NCBI GenBank assembly: GCA_030648675.1
Contig: JAUSGV010000129.1
Span: forward strand, 1-6,696
Source: Dehalococcoidales bacterium
Lineage (GTDB): Bacteria; Chloroflexota; Dehalococcoidia; Dehalococcoidales; UBA2162
DNA: 6,696 nucleotides
Reading direction: 5' to 3'
Shown here: positions 1 to 5,604 of the stretch, piece by piece
How positions within the stretch are numbered: position 1 is the stretch's first letter
Layout of the letters: each line of letters begins with the position of its first letter
Program-made: the position numbers and the translations under genes
The notes under the pieces: model-generated
Databases searched by the model: none
Seen by the model: the letters and a program-made list of their open reading frames with translations, nothing else
Told to the model about the DNA's origin: nothing

Positions 1-377
1 ACATGGGGCCGGCACCGGCGAAGCCGGGACAATCTATCGGTTCTGCCGGCCCGACGACAAGCGGACGAATGGATGTTTACACGCCCCGCTTACTTACCGA
101 AGGTTTGAAGGTAATGATAGGTAAAGGCGAACGTTCCGGGGCAGTAAAAAAGGCCATCAAGAAATACCGTGCGGTGTATTTGGCGGCTACAGGCGGGGCG
201 GGAGCGTTGATTTCGAAAAGCGTCAAGAAATGCGAAATTATCGCTTGTCACGAGCTTGGTGCCGAAGCGGTTCTTCGTCTTGAAATAGAAGACTTTCCGG
301 CCGTCGTGATCAACGATATCTACGGCGGAGATCTTTACGTAGAAGGAAAAACCAAATACAGGAGAGCGGTCGCGTGA
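1..377 (+). CDS. Fe-S hydro-lyase beta subunit (class I fumarase / tartrate dehydratase beta type), 5'-truncated
   Basis: The reading frame is open at the left window edge, so only the last ~124 residues are visible; the ATG at base 3 is almost certainly internal (the family motif around GPAPAKPGQ normally sits well inside the protein). Visible motifs are GPAPAKPGQSIGSAGPTTSG, then RMDVYTPRLL and MIGKGE, followed by a glycine-rich AATGGAGAL stretch and the C-terminal FPAVVINDIYGGDLY. These are the hallmarks of the beta (swivelling) domain of Fe-S hydro-lyases that interconvert malate and fumarate in the cytosol, paired with a separate [4Fe-4S] alpha subunit. That alpha gene is expected immediately to the left, outside the window. 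The stop TGA (375-377) overlaps the GTG start of nadB. Fumarase is more likely than tartrate dehydratase because of the aspartate/fumarate neighbour, but sequence alone does not separate the two. Confidence 0.9.
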   Translation, partial: MGPAPAKPGQSIGSAGPTTSGRMDVYTPRLLTEGLKVMIGKGERSGAVKKAIKKYRAVYLAATGGAGALISKSVKKCEIIACHELGAEAVLRLEIEDFPAVVINDIYGGDLYVEGKTKYRRAVA

Positions 378-1924
378 AGAATTTCGATTTCGTAATTATC
401 GGCAGCGGCATCGCCGGCCTGTATTCGACGATTCTGGCACGGGAGCACGGCACGGTGCTCATAATAACCAAAGGCAGTATCGAGGACTGCAATACCCAAT
501 TCGCCCAGGGAGGCATTGCTGCCGCCATCGGCAAGGACGATTCCCCTAAGCTGCATTTTAAGGATACGATCCTGGCCGGAGCCGGATTAAGTAATGAAGT
601 AGCCGTTAAAATTCTTTCCGACGAAGCTCCCGACCGTATTGCCGAATTGGTCCGTATAGGCGTGCCGTTCGATACGCTGTATGGCGAGATCGCCTTGACA
701 CGAGAAGCCGCTCACAGCCGTCCGCGGGTGGCTCATGCCGGAGGGGACGCCACAGGTTTGCACATCGAAGTCACTCTCAGCAAAGAGATTCGGGAGCAGA
801 AAGTCCGTTTCCTGGAACATTCGCTGGCGACGCAAATCCTGGTCAATCATGGAGCGGTCGAGGGAGTTAAGGTATTCGATTGCCATACCGGAGCCATGGA
901 AGAATTCGGCTGCCGTTTTTTGATTTTAGCGACAGGCGGAGCCGGACAGCTTTTTAAGGTAACGACTAATCCGGCTGTCGCTACGGGGGATGGAGTTGCT
1001 CTGGCATATCGTGCCGGGGCGGAGATAGTCGACATGGAATTTTACCAATTCCATCCTACGGCTTTGCGGCTTCCGGGGGTGCCGCCGTTTCTTATCAGCG
1101 AGGCCGTTCGCGGTGAAGGCGGCGTATTGCGCAATGTCGACGGCCACCGGTTTATGCCGGACTATGCGCCTGAAGCTGACCTTGCTCCCAGAGACGTTGT
1201 CGCTCGCAGCATTGTCTACGAGATGAACAAAACCAAGTCGGACAAGGTTTTTCTCGATGTCACGCATCTGCCGGCTTACACGATCACCACGCGTTTCCCA
1301 AACATTTATCATTTTTGCCTCGAGCACGGGTTGGATATCGCCCGCGATTTAATTCCTGTCGCGCCTGCCGCCCACTATATGATCGGCGGCGTCAGGACAA
1401 ACACGTGGGGACAAACCAACCTCGCCGGACTTTTCGCCTGTGGCGAAACGGCATGCACCGGAGTGCACGGCGCCAATCGGTTGGCGTCAAACTCCCTTCT
1501 TGAGGCGGTGGTCTTCAGTAAAAGAATAATCCAGAGGGCTACAGAAAAAACGAAGGCTGTATCAATAGCTAAAGATGAAGGTTTAGCCGATGTTCGTACT
1601 GATCTCGGCCGGAGGCAGATACAAAAGAAGGTAACTCAGCCTCGATTGGCGACTTTGCAGGAGCTATTGTGGGGTCGGGTGGGTATTATTCGAGACCGAC
1701 ACGGTTTAATTCAAACTGTCGATAGCCTGGCGGCATGGCAGGATTCGCTGCCGGCGCCGGTGGATCGCTGCTCACACGAATTGAACAATTTGGTATTGAC
1801 CGGCAGGCTCATGGCCGAAGGGGCGCTTCTAAGGGAAGAAAGCCGTGGTGCTCACTTTCGCAACGACTTCCCCTCCGCTTTGCCGGAATGGAAACGGCAC
1901 ATCGTCTTTCAAAAGGGCGAATAG
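374..1924 (+). CDS. nadB: L-aspartate oxidase NadB
   Basis: Flavoprotein that oxidises L-aspartate to iminoaspartate, the first step of quinolinate and NAD synthesis (NadA normally completes it); in anaerobes fumarate can serve as electron acceptor, giving succinate. The protein is 516 residues, close to E. coli NadB (540). It starts with a Rossmann FAD motif (IIGSGIAGLYS, glycines 10, 12, 15), then TQFAQGGIAAA (41-51), the LTRE segment (E111) and ATGGAGQLF (186-194). Active-site residues known from E. coli NadB have plausible counterparts: H227 in FYQFHPTAL, R246 in EAVRGEGG, R273 in APRDVVARS, H334 in PAAHYMIGG and R369 in GANRLASNSLLE. A C-terminal helical domain (about 420-516) contains the ELLWGRVGIIRD signature. 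The start is GTG, preceded by AGGAG at 360-364 with a 9-nt gap. The four-base overlap with the upstream hydro-lyase suggests translational coupling. No frameshift or missing catalytic residue is seen. Confidence 0.97.
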   Translation: MKNFDFVIIGSGIAGLYSTILAREHGTVLIITKGSIEDCNTQFAQGGIAAAIGKDDSPKLHFKDTILAGAGLSNEVAVKILSDEAPDRIAELVRIGVPFDTLYGEIALTREAAHSRPRVAHAGGDATGLHIEVTLSKEIREQKVRFLEHSLATQILVNHGAVEGVKVFDCHTGAMEEFGCRFLILATGGAGQLFKVTTNPAVATGDGVALAYRAGAEIVDMEFYQFHPTALRLPGVPPFLISEAVRGEGGVLRNVDGHRFMPDYAPEADLAPRDVVARSIVYEMNKTKSDKVFLDVTHLPAYTITTRFPNIYHFCLEHGLDIARDLIPVAPAAHYMIGGVRTNTWGQTNLAGLFACGETACTGVHGANRLASNSLLEAVVFSKRIIQRATEKTKAVSIAKDEGLADVRTDLGRRQIQKKVTQPRLATLQELLWGRVGIIRDRHGLIQTVDSLAAWQDSLPAPVDRCSHELNNLVLTGRLMAEGALLREESRGAHFRNDFPSALPEWKRHIVFQKGE

Positions 1925-2000
1925 ATAGCGAAAGTCTAGTGTAGTGTCTTACAAAATGGTTTACAGATGAGGATAACAAGTGACAACTCAAAATCCCCCT

Positions 2001-2028
2001 TAGTCCCCCTTTTCCAAAGGGGGAGAGT
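2001..2028. repeat. 28-bp palindromic repeat, copy 1
   Basis: The core is CCCCCTTTTCCAAAGGGGG, an 8-bp perfect stem (CCCCCTTT/AAAGGGGG) with a TCC loop, flanked by TAGT and AGAGT. The identical 28-bp unit recurs at 2062-2089. An extra half-unit TCCCCCTT precedes it at 1994-2001. Repeats of this look (TCCCCCTT...AAGGGGGA) are common dispersed intergenic elements in many bacterial genomes, including anaerobic lineages; this is from general knowledge, not a search. No T-run follows on either strand, so it is not a standard intrinsic terminator. Confidence 0.8.
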
Positions 2029-2061
2029 GCTCCCTGTAAAACATAAAGGCCGAGCCAATCC

Positions 2062-2089
2062 TAGTCCCCCTTTTCCAAAGGGGGAGAGT
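2062..2089. repeat. 28-bp palindromic repeat, copy 2
   Basis: Exact second copy of the unit at 2001-2028, in the same orientation, separated from it by 33 bp of unrelated sequence. Identity stops abruptly at both edges (T versus C before, G versus C after), so the 28 bp is the true repeated unit. It has the same 8-bp stem and 3-base loop. It lies inside the MITE-like element, so either the element recruited this repeat or the repeat family inserted into it. Confidence 0.8.
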
Positions 2090-2161
2090 CCTTCCTCCTC
2101 TTTCGAGGGAAGCAGACAGTTATGTAAATATATTTACGAGACACTACACTAGCTGCCGGGA

Positions 2162-2206
2162 CAAAAGGGAAAGGGAACCAGACTCTCGTGGAATCCAGTT
2201 CCCTTT
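2162..2206 (-). terminator. Intrinsic terminator of the DUF5679-type gene
   Basis: On the minus strand the RNA forms a 16-bp stem from AAAGGGAAC (complement of 2198-2206) and GTTCCCTTT (complement of 2170-2178). The stem continues through seven further pairs, three of them G-U, to a 5-nt loop. CCCTTTTGT follows as the T-rich tail. The hairpin begins 31 bases after the stop codon at 2238. The plus-strand side lacks a T-run, so it is directional and blocks transcription from running into the MITE-like element and nadB in antisense. Confidence 0.75.
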
Positions 2207-2237
2207 CGATTCTCAGTAAGTTGATTTGCTCGGCAGC

Positions 2238-2378
2238 CTAGGCTTTGCCGATCCGGAACATCTTCGTCCCGCATACCGGGCAAACACCCTGGGTCGCCGG
2301 CTTTCCATTCTTCATGGTGATGTTCTTGGCATTCTTCATCTCTCTCTTGGTACGACATTTTACGCAATAAGCTTGCAT
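2238..2378 (-). CDS. DUF5679-type small zinc-ribbon protein
   Basis: A 46-residue protein starting MQAYCVKCRTKREMKNAKN and ending PVCGTKMFRIGKA. Two CxxC knuckles, C5/C8 (YCVKCR) and C33/C36 (VCPVCGT), are separated by 24 residues, the layout of a single-zinc ribbon. The middle NITMKNGKPATQG and the terminal TKMFRIGK match what I remember of DUF5679 proteins, which are short stand-alone ribbons of unknown function. The start is well supported: ATG with GGAGG at 2385-2389 and a 6-nt gap. The gene has its own promoter (2402-2430) and terminator (2162-2206), so it is monocistronic. It is soluble, with no signal peptide or membrane segment. A nucleic-acid-binding or ribosome-associated role would be a guess. 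A longer reading frame in another phase over the same bases (2149-2391) is a shadow. Confidence 0.88.
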   Translation of the reverse strand: MQAYCVKCRTKREMKNAKNITMKNGKPATQGVCPVCGTKMFRIGKA

Positions 2379-2401
2379 TGACTACCTCCATTTTTGATTC
2401 A

Positions 2402-2430
2402 AAGATAAATCATTTGAGCGTGAGTGTCAA
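2402..2430 (-). promoter_or_regulatory. Sigma70-type promoter of the DUF5679-type gene
   Basis: Read on the minus strand: -35 TTGACA (complement of 2425-2430, perfect consensus), a 17-base spacer, and -10 TATCTT (complement of 2402-2407, 4 of 6). Transcription would begin near 2395, giving a leader of about 17 nt that contains just the Shine-Dalgarno GGAGG. The correct spacing and the immediate fit to the gene make this convincing. No operator-like repeat overlaps it. Confidence 0.75.
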
Positions 2431-2512
2431 TAGGCTAATAGTATCAACTTGAGAATAGGGGCTTAGTTGTCCTAGCAATTAGTGCGTAATTTACTTGTAC
2501 AATGACAAGTTT

Positions 2513-2552
2513 TTCAATCTGTTTGGCCATTGATCCGGAATCACAGATTGAA
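2513..2552. repeat. 10-bp inverted repeat in the gap between two divergent promoters
   Basis: TTCAATCTGT (2513-2522) and its exact reverse complement ACAGATTGAA (2543-2552) flank a 20-base loop. GATCCGGA occurs in the loop (2532-2539) and again just outside (2555-2562). A smaller inverted repeat ACTTGT/ACAAGT (2495-2500, 2505-2510) precedes a run of four T. The site lies 42 bases upstream of the ncRNA -35 and 83 bases upstream of the divergent DUF5679 promoter. It could be a regulator binding site or a remnant hairpin. No gene is visible in 2431-2593. Confidence 0.45.
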
Positions 2553-2593
2553 TAGATCCGGAGATACGGTCCGAATTAAGGTGCGTTTCGATA

Positions 2594-2622
2594 TTGACAT
2601 CCTGAGGGCCTGGTGCTTTAAT
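2594..2622 (+). promoter_or_regulatory. Near-consensus sigma70-type promoter of the ncRNA
   Basis: -35 TTGACA (2594-2599, perfect), a 17-base spacer, and -10 TTTAAT (2617-2622, 5 of 6) followed by AT-rich TAAATTAA. The predicted start is near 2629-2630. No protein gene of normal length follows on this strand before the terminator at 2852-2890, so the promoter appears to drive a short RNA. Confidence 0.75.
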
Positions 2623-2628
2623 TAAATT

Positions 2629-2890
2629 AAGCTACACGGTGACATCTGAGATTTGGCTTAGGAGGTGTCTAATGAAGCTTTACATGTGGTACGGAGTCAG
2701 ACAGGTTGACAGGTGAGCCCTGCCAGCACGCGCAGGGCAAAGCGGAACTCGAACTCGACTCGGCGCAACAAATGGAGGAAAATCTCCGTAAAGTGACCTG
2801 CTGCGGTGGTAAACATCGTAAGTGAGTCCGGTTCGAGGATACTGAACTAGTAAGTGGAGGGTACGGTACAAAGTACTCTCCACTTTTTTT
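2629..2890 (+). ncRNA. Candidate structured non-coding RNA of about 260 nt, family unknown
   Basis: The interval is bounded by a strong promoter (2594-2622) and a strong intrinsic terminator (2852-2890) and contains no reading frame longer than a few codons on this strand that looks like a gene. Helices seen by eye: GACATCT (2641-2647) with AGGTGTC (2663-2669), one G-U; GCCCTGC (2717-2723) with GCAGGGC (2732-2738), 8-nt loop; ATGGAG (2772-2777) with CTCCGT (2784-2789), 6-nt loop, one G-U; and a long-range helix of CTCGAACTCGACTC (2748-2761) with GAGTCCGGTTCGAG (2824-2837), 13 of 14 pairs including one G-U. The last encloses the third hairpin. I compared it from memory with tmRNA, RNase P, SRP, 6S, group I and II introns, T-box and common riboswitches and found none of their signatures. 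Exact 5' end and function are unknown. Confidence 0.6.
2852..2890 (+). terminator. Strong intrinsic terminator of the ncRNA
   Basis: AAGTGGAGGGTAC (2852-2864) pairs with GTACTCTCCACTT (2873-2885) over 13 bp with a single G-U, leaving an 8-nt loop, and runs directly into seven T (2884-2890). The minus-strand side is followed by ACTAGTTC rather than T, so the signal points rightward. Its T-tract overlaps the complement of the rarA stop codon (2889-2891). Confidence 0.85.
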
Positions 2891-4229
2891 ATTTCTTGTC
2901 GTCTTGAAATCGATGCGGCCACAATCTTTTCAACCGGGCCAGTACCGTGCTCTCGAAACCTTCTGCGGACGGCATGTAAAAGTGTTTTTGCTTCAGGGCG
3001 TCAGGTAGAAATTGCTGCTCGATGAAATGCCCCTCATAGTTGTGCGCGTATTTATAGTCTTTACCGTAACCCAAGGCTTTCATTAATCCTGTCACCGGAT
3101 TGCGCAGATGCAGCGGTACCGGTTCGTTCCGACCGTGCTTGACCTCTTCCTGAGCTTGAGCGTAGGCTGAGTAGGCAGAGTTGCTTTTCGGTGCCGTCGC
3201 CAGGTAGATGACGGTTTCGGCTAAATTGAGGCGGCATTCCGGCATGCCGACGAATTGTACTGCCTGCTGGGCAGTTACGGCTACGATCAGTGCTTGCGGA
3301 TCGGCCATACCGACATCCTCTGAGGCAAGAATTACCAAACGGCGGGCGATGAACAGCGGGTCTTCACCGGCTTCCAGGATTCGTGCCAGCCAATATATTG
3401 CTGCATCAGGGTCCGAACCGCGGATGGACTTGATGAGGGCGGATATAATGTCGTAATGCTGGTCGCCGGTTTTGTCGTAGAGCAGGGTTTTCTGCTGAAC
3501 CGTATCCTCGATCGCCGCCAGCGTGATATGGCGCTTACCATCGGCGGCAGGCAAGGTATTTACCACAGCTATTTCCAGGGCGTTTAAGGCAACGCGAGCA
3601 TCGCTTCCAGAAGCTTCAACCAGTCCCTTGACGGCATCGGCATCGATTTCTACGTTAAGTGCCCCCAACCCACGTTCTTTGTCTTTGATCGCTCTTTGCA
3701 GAATAACTTCGATTTCCGCGTTCGTGAGAGGTTTGAGAGTAAAGACGCGGCTGCGGGAAAGCAAAGGAGCGATGATAGCGAAGGAAGGATTTTCCGTGGT
3801 GGCACCAATCAGGCTGATGGTACCGTCCTCGACAAACGGCAGAATAGCGTCCTGCTGAGCTTTGTTGAAGCGGTGAATTTCGTCGATAAAAAGGATGGTC
3901 TTCTGATGTTGAAGTTTACGGCGTTCGAGAGCTTCTTCAATTGCTTTTCGCAAATCGGCGACGCCGGCATTAACGGCGCTGATGGGGGTGAAACGCGAGT
4001 TCGTCATGCCGGCAACGATGTTAGCCAAAGTTGTTTTTCCGCTTCCCGGCGGTCCCCAGAGGATGATCGAAGGGACTTGCCCGGATTCGATAGCCTTTCT
4101 CAGGACGCGGTCTTTACCGACGATATGCTTTTGGCCGATGAAGTCGTCGAGAGAGCCCGGACGCATGCGTGCTGCCAGCGGGGCTTCCCTTTGTTTTTCC
4201 TCCTCGAAACGGTGCTCAAAAATATCCAA
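2889..4229 (-). CDS. rarA: Replication-associated recombination protein A (RarA/MgsA), AAA+ ATPase
   Basis: Homologue of E. coli RarA and eukaryotic WRNIP1/Mgs1, clamp-loader-like ATPases that act at stalled replication forks. 446 residues, the usual length. The PLAARMRPGSLDDFIGQ entry (18-33) is typical of the family. Walker A is GPPGSGKT (59-66, K65), Walker B ILFIDE (112-117) runs into IHRFNKAQQDAILPFVEDG, sensor 1 is GATTEN (142-147), and SRSR (158-161) carries the likely arginine finger. The C-terminal half contains the MgsA tetramerisation-type region, with IYWLARILEAGEDP and a final YKYAHNYEGHF. The start is TTG (4227-4229), preceded by GGGGAAG with about 8 nt spacing; the next in-frame ATG (M22) would cut the conserved entry motif. 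It lies 28 nt after the amrB-amrA stop on the same strand, so it is probably cotranscribed. No dedicated terminator is visible beyond its stop. Confidence 0.96.
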   Translation of the reverse strand: MDIFEHRFEEEKQREAPLAARMRPGSLDDFIGQKHIVGKDRVLRKAIESGQVPSIILWGPPGSGKTTLANIVAGMTNSRFTPISAVNAGVADLRKAIEEALERRKLQHQKTILFIDEIHRFNKAQQDAILPFVEDGTISLIGATTENPSFAIIAPLLSRSRVFTLKPLTNAEIEVILQRAIKDKERGLGALNVEIDADAVKGLVEASGSDARVALNALEIAVVNTLPAADGKRHITLAAIEDTVQQKTLLYDKTGDQHYDIISALIKSIRGSDPDAAIYWLARILEAGEDPLFIARRLVILASEDVGMADPQALIVAVTAQQAVQFVGMPECRLNLAETVIYLATAPKSNSAYSAYAQAQEEVKHGRNEPVPLHLRNPVTGLMKALGYGKDYKYAHNYEGHFIEQQFLPDALKQKHFYMPSAEGFESTVLARLKRLWPHRFQDDKK

Positions 4230-4257
4230 CGTTATTCTTCCCCGGGCAGCCGGGCAG

Positions 4258-5565
4258 CTATTTGTATCTTCTTACCTGAAAACGATGCAGATTTACCGGC
4301 TCATCGGGGGCGATACCGGCCTTTTGACGGCAAATATCTATCTGGTGGTCTACTGTCTCAACTCCTTCGAGGTCGGGAAGAAGCAGTCCCCTGCGCCATC
4401 CTGACTGAGCGATGACACCGTATTTCCTGGGATCCAACTGGGTTTTGTCGGCCACCGGTTCCGGTTTGGTGAGAACGTCTACGCTATAGTCCAGGTCTCC
4501 TAGCTCTTCACTCGAAACGGGTAAAAAGCGCGGGTCATCGGTGGCTGAACTTACCGCGTTGGTCATAATCTCTCCGGCGACATTCGATTGCGTCGGCTCA
4601 AACGTGCCGATACAGCCCCGCAGCTCACCGTGCTTGTGAATGGACACAAAAACTCCCGCCCGGTCTTTCATCTCCGGGACCAGTTCCTTGACTTTGGGGA
4701 GCTTGCCCGTAGTAACATAGCTCTCCACGGCTTCCTTGGCGAGCCGGGTAATCGGCGACATCTCCTTGATGATGATGCCCGCGTAGCCGACAACCGACGA
4801 GGTATCGCCGGTGATGTCACCGGAAGTCTGATACTTGACCAGTTCCGCCCCGCCGGCACCTATTATCTTGGCCGCCGCAAGTAGGGAGACAACCGGACCC
4901 AAGCCGCACATGGATATATCCAGACCTTGCACCCGACGCGCCAATTCATTTTCATTAAGTTCCAGAATAGCCTGGATCGCCTGGTTATCTTTCCTTCGGG
5001 CGGCTTCCTGGGGCTCGTAATGCGTCATATCGCTGGAAGCGACGATCACTACTTTTTTGTTCAGTTCCTTTACCGCCCGAGCGATTTCTTTACCGACGGC
5101 CTGGTAAACATTTGTACCGGCAAAACCAAGAACTATCGGAACGATTTTGATGTCCTTCCGGAAATATTGCAGGAAAGGGAGATGGACTTCAATAGAGTGT
5201 TCATTTTGTTGAGCCAGGAAATCCTCTTTCAGATATTTAGAGGAGGAGAGTATTTTCTCCCCCAATTCGGAATCGATTTCGACATCACCCAAAGGCGTTT
5301 TCCATGTCCCTTCAGTCATGATGCTGAGCGGAACACCATTACCGGTGTGATTCGGACCCATCAATATGAAGGTGTCCCTGAATGTAATGCGAGAGAAAAC
5401 AGCTCCGGCGACTCGTCCGGAATAGATATAACCGGCGTGAGGAGCAATTAACCCGACGACATCCGTCCTGGGTGCATGTTCTTCGACCATTTTCTTAATC
5501 ATCGACCGAAGCTGGACGGCTTCGCCTGGGTAAAATTGACCGGCGACAACAGGATTTCTAATCAT
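4258..5565 (-). CDS. AmmeMemoRadiSam fusion protein: AmrB (MEMO-like) joined to AmrA (AMMECR1-like)
   Basis: 435 residues with two domains usually encoded separately. Residues 1 to about 268 are a MEMO domain (fold related to extradiol dioxygenases): NPVVAGQFYP at the N-terminus, APHAGY (41-46), GPNHTG (70-75), NEHSIEVHLPFL (121-132), SSDMTHY (177-183) and CG at 220-221. H43, H73 and C220 correspond to the metal-binding His/His/Cys set described for human MEMO1, so all three ligands appear intact. Residues about 272-435 are an AMMECR1 domain with the hallmark LRGCIGT (315-321), DDPRF (343-347) and GVIAQSGWRRGLLLPDLEGV (383-402). The ATG at 5563-5565 has GAGGT 10 nt upstream and fits the family N-terminus. 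The gene follows amrS by 39 nt and precedes rarA by 28 nt. AmmeMemoRadiSam function is not established to my knowledge; no signal peptide or membrane segment is visible, so a cytosolic protein is expected. Confidence 0.95.
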   Translation of the reverse strand: MIRNPVVAGQFYPGEAVQLRSMIKKMVEEHAPRTDVVGLIAPHAGYIYSGRVAGAVFSRITFRDTFILMGPNHTGNGVPLSIMTEGTWKTPLGDVEIDSELGEKILSSSKYLKEDFLAQQNEHSIEVHLPFLQYFRKDIKIVPIVLGFAGTNVYQAVGKEIARAVKELNKKVVIVASSDMTHYEPQEAARRKDNQAIQAILELNENELARRVQGLDISMCGLGPVVSLLAAAKIIGAGGAELVKYQTSGDITGDTSSVVGYAGIIIKEMSPITRLAKEAVESYVTTGKLPKVKELVPEMKDRAGVFVSIHKHGELRGCIGTFEPTQSNVAGEIMTNAVSSATDDPRFLPVSSEELGDLDYSVDVLTKPEPVADKTQLDPRKYGVIAQSGWRRGLLLPDLEGVETVDHQIDICRQKAGIAPDEPVNLHRFQVRRYK

Positions 5566-5604
5566 CTTTTGCTGTACCTCAACGTTCTGCTACCGGGAAA
5601 ACTC

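Larger units (their letters stand above)
1936..2152. mobile_element. MITE-like element, 217 bp, 14-bp perfect terminal inverted repeats
   Basis: Bases 1936-1949 read CTAGTGTAGTGTCT and bases 2139-2152 are its exact reverse complement. Extending inward, 23 of 30 terminal positions are complementary (1936-1965 against 2123-2152), with a second matching block TTTACA at the inner edge. The right arm also contains a perfect 14-bp palindrome GTAAATATATTTAC (2124-2137). The interior has no credible gene but holds two identical 28-bp hairpin repeats. Both ends carry TA inside CTAG, so a TA target duplication as in Tc1/IS630-type transposition would fit. This is not provable, because CTAG is itself palindromic. 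Size, terminal symmetry and lack of coding content fit a non-autonomous miniature element. It sits 11 bases after the nadB stop, in a position that would not disrupt a gene. Confidence 0.7.

Noticed and set aside
2001..2089. Two identical 28-bp direct repeats with a 33-bp spacer, resembling a minimal CRISPR array
   Set aside because: The unit is almost entirely a perfect palindrome of a commonly dispersed type, there are only two copies, they lie inside a terminal-inverted-repeat element, and no cas gene is nearby.
1967..2152. 61-codon plus-strand frame across the MITE-like element
   Set aside because: It is a translation of the repeats and the right terminal repeat, with no Shine-Dalgarno and repeat-derived proline/glycine-rich composition.
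2152..2237. GCTGCCG (2152-2158) and CGGCAGC (2231-2237) inverted repeat around the minus-strand terminator
   Set aside because: Only 7 bp and overlapping the MITE edge; probably chance, and the inner 16-bp hairpin explains the terminator better.
2149..2391. 80-codon minus-strand frame
   Set aside because: Out of phase with the convincing DUF5679-type gene over the same bases; it runs through that gene's terminator and has a low-complexity charged composition.
2715..2790. Resemblance to a cyclic-di-GMP riboswitch (CACGCGCAGGGCAAA, later GGCGCAA)
   Set aside because: The remaining conserved parts of that aptamer are missing, the CAGGGC is consumed in a local hairpin, and no gene lies downstream on the same strand to be regulated.
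2826..2846. GGTTCGA as a tRNA T-loop
   Set aside because: The flanking bases do not form a 5-bp T-stem, and no anticodon or acceptor arm can be built around it; the segment pairs instead with 2748-2761.
2680..2922. 80-codon minus-strand frame antisense to the ncRNA
   Set aside because: It overlaps the end of rarA in another phase, crosses the terminator hairpin, and has no recognisable motif.
3696..4415. 239-codon plus-strand frame antisense to rarA and the end of the fusion gene
   Set aside because: It lies opposite well-conserved RarA motifs, spans a gene junction, and shows no family motif; a shadow frame.
4927..5451. 174-codon plus-strand frame antisense to the MEMO domain (similarly 5476-5904 and 5998-6450)
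   Set aside because: They lie opposite intact conserved coding sequence with no domain signatures of their own; the 5476-5904 frame also crosses the amrS/amrB junction.
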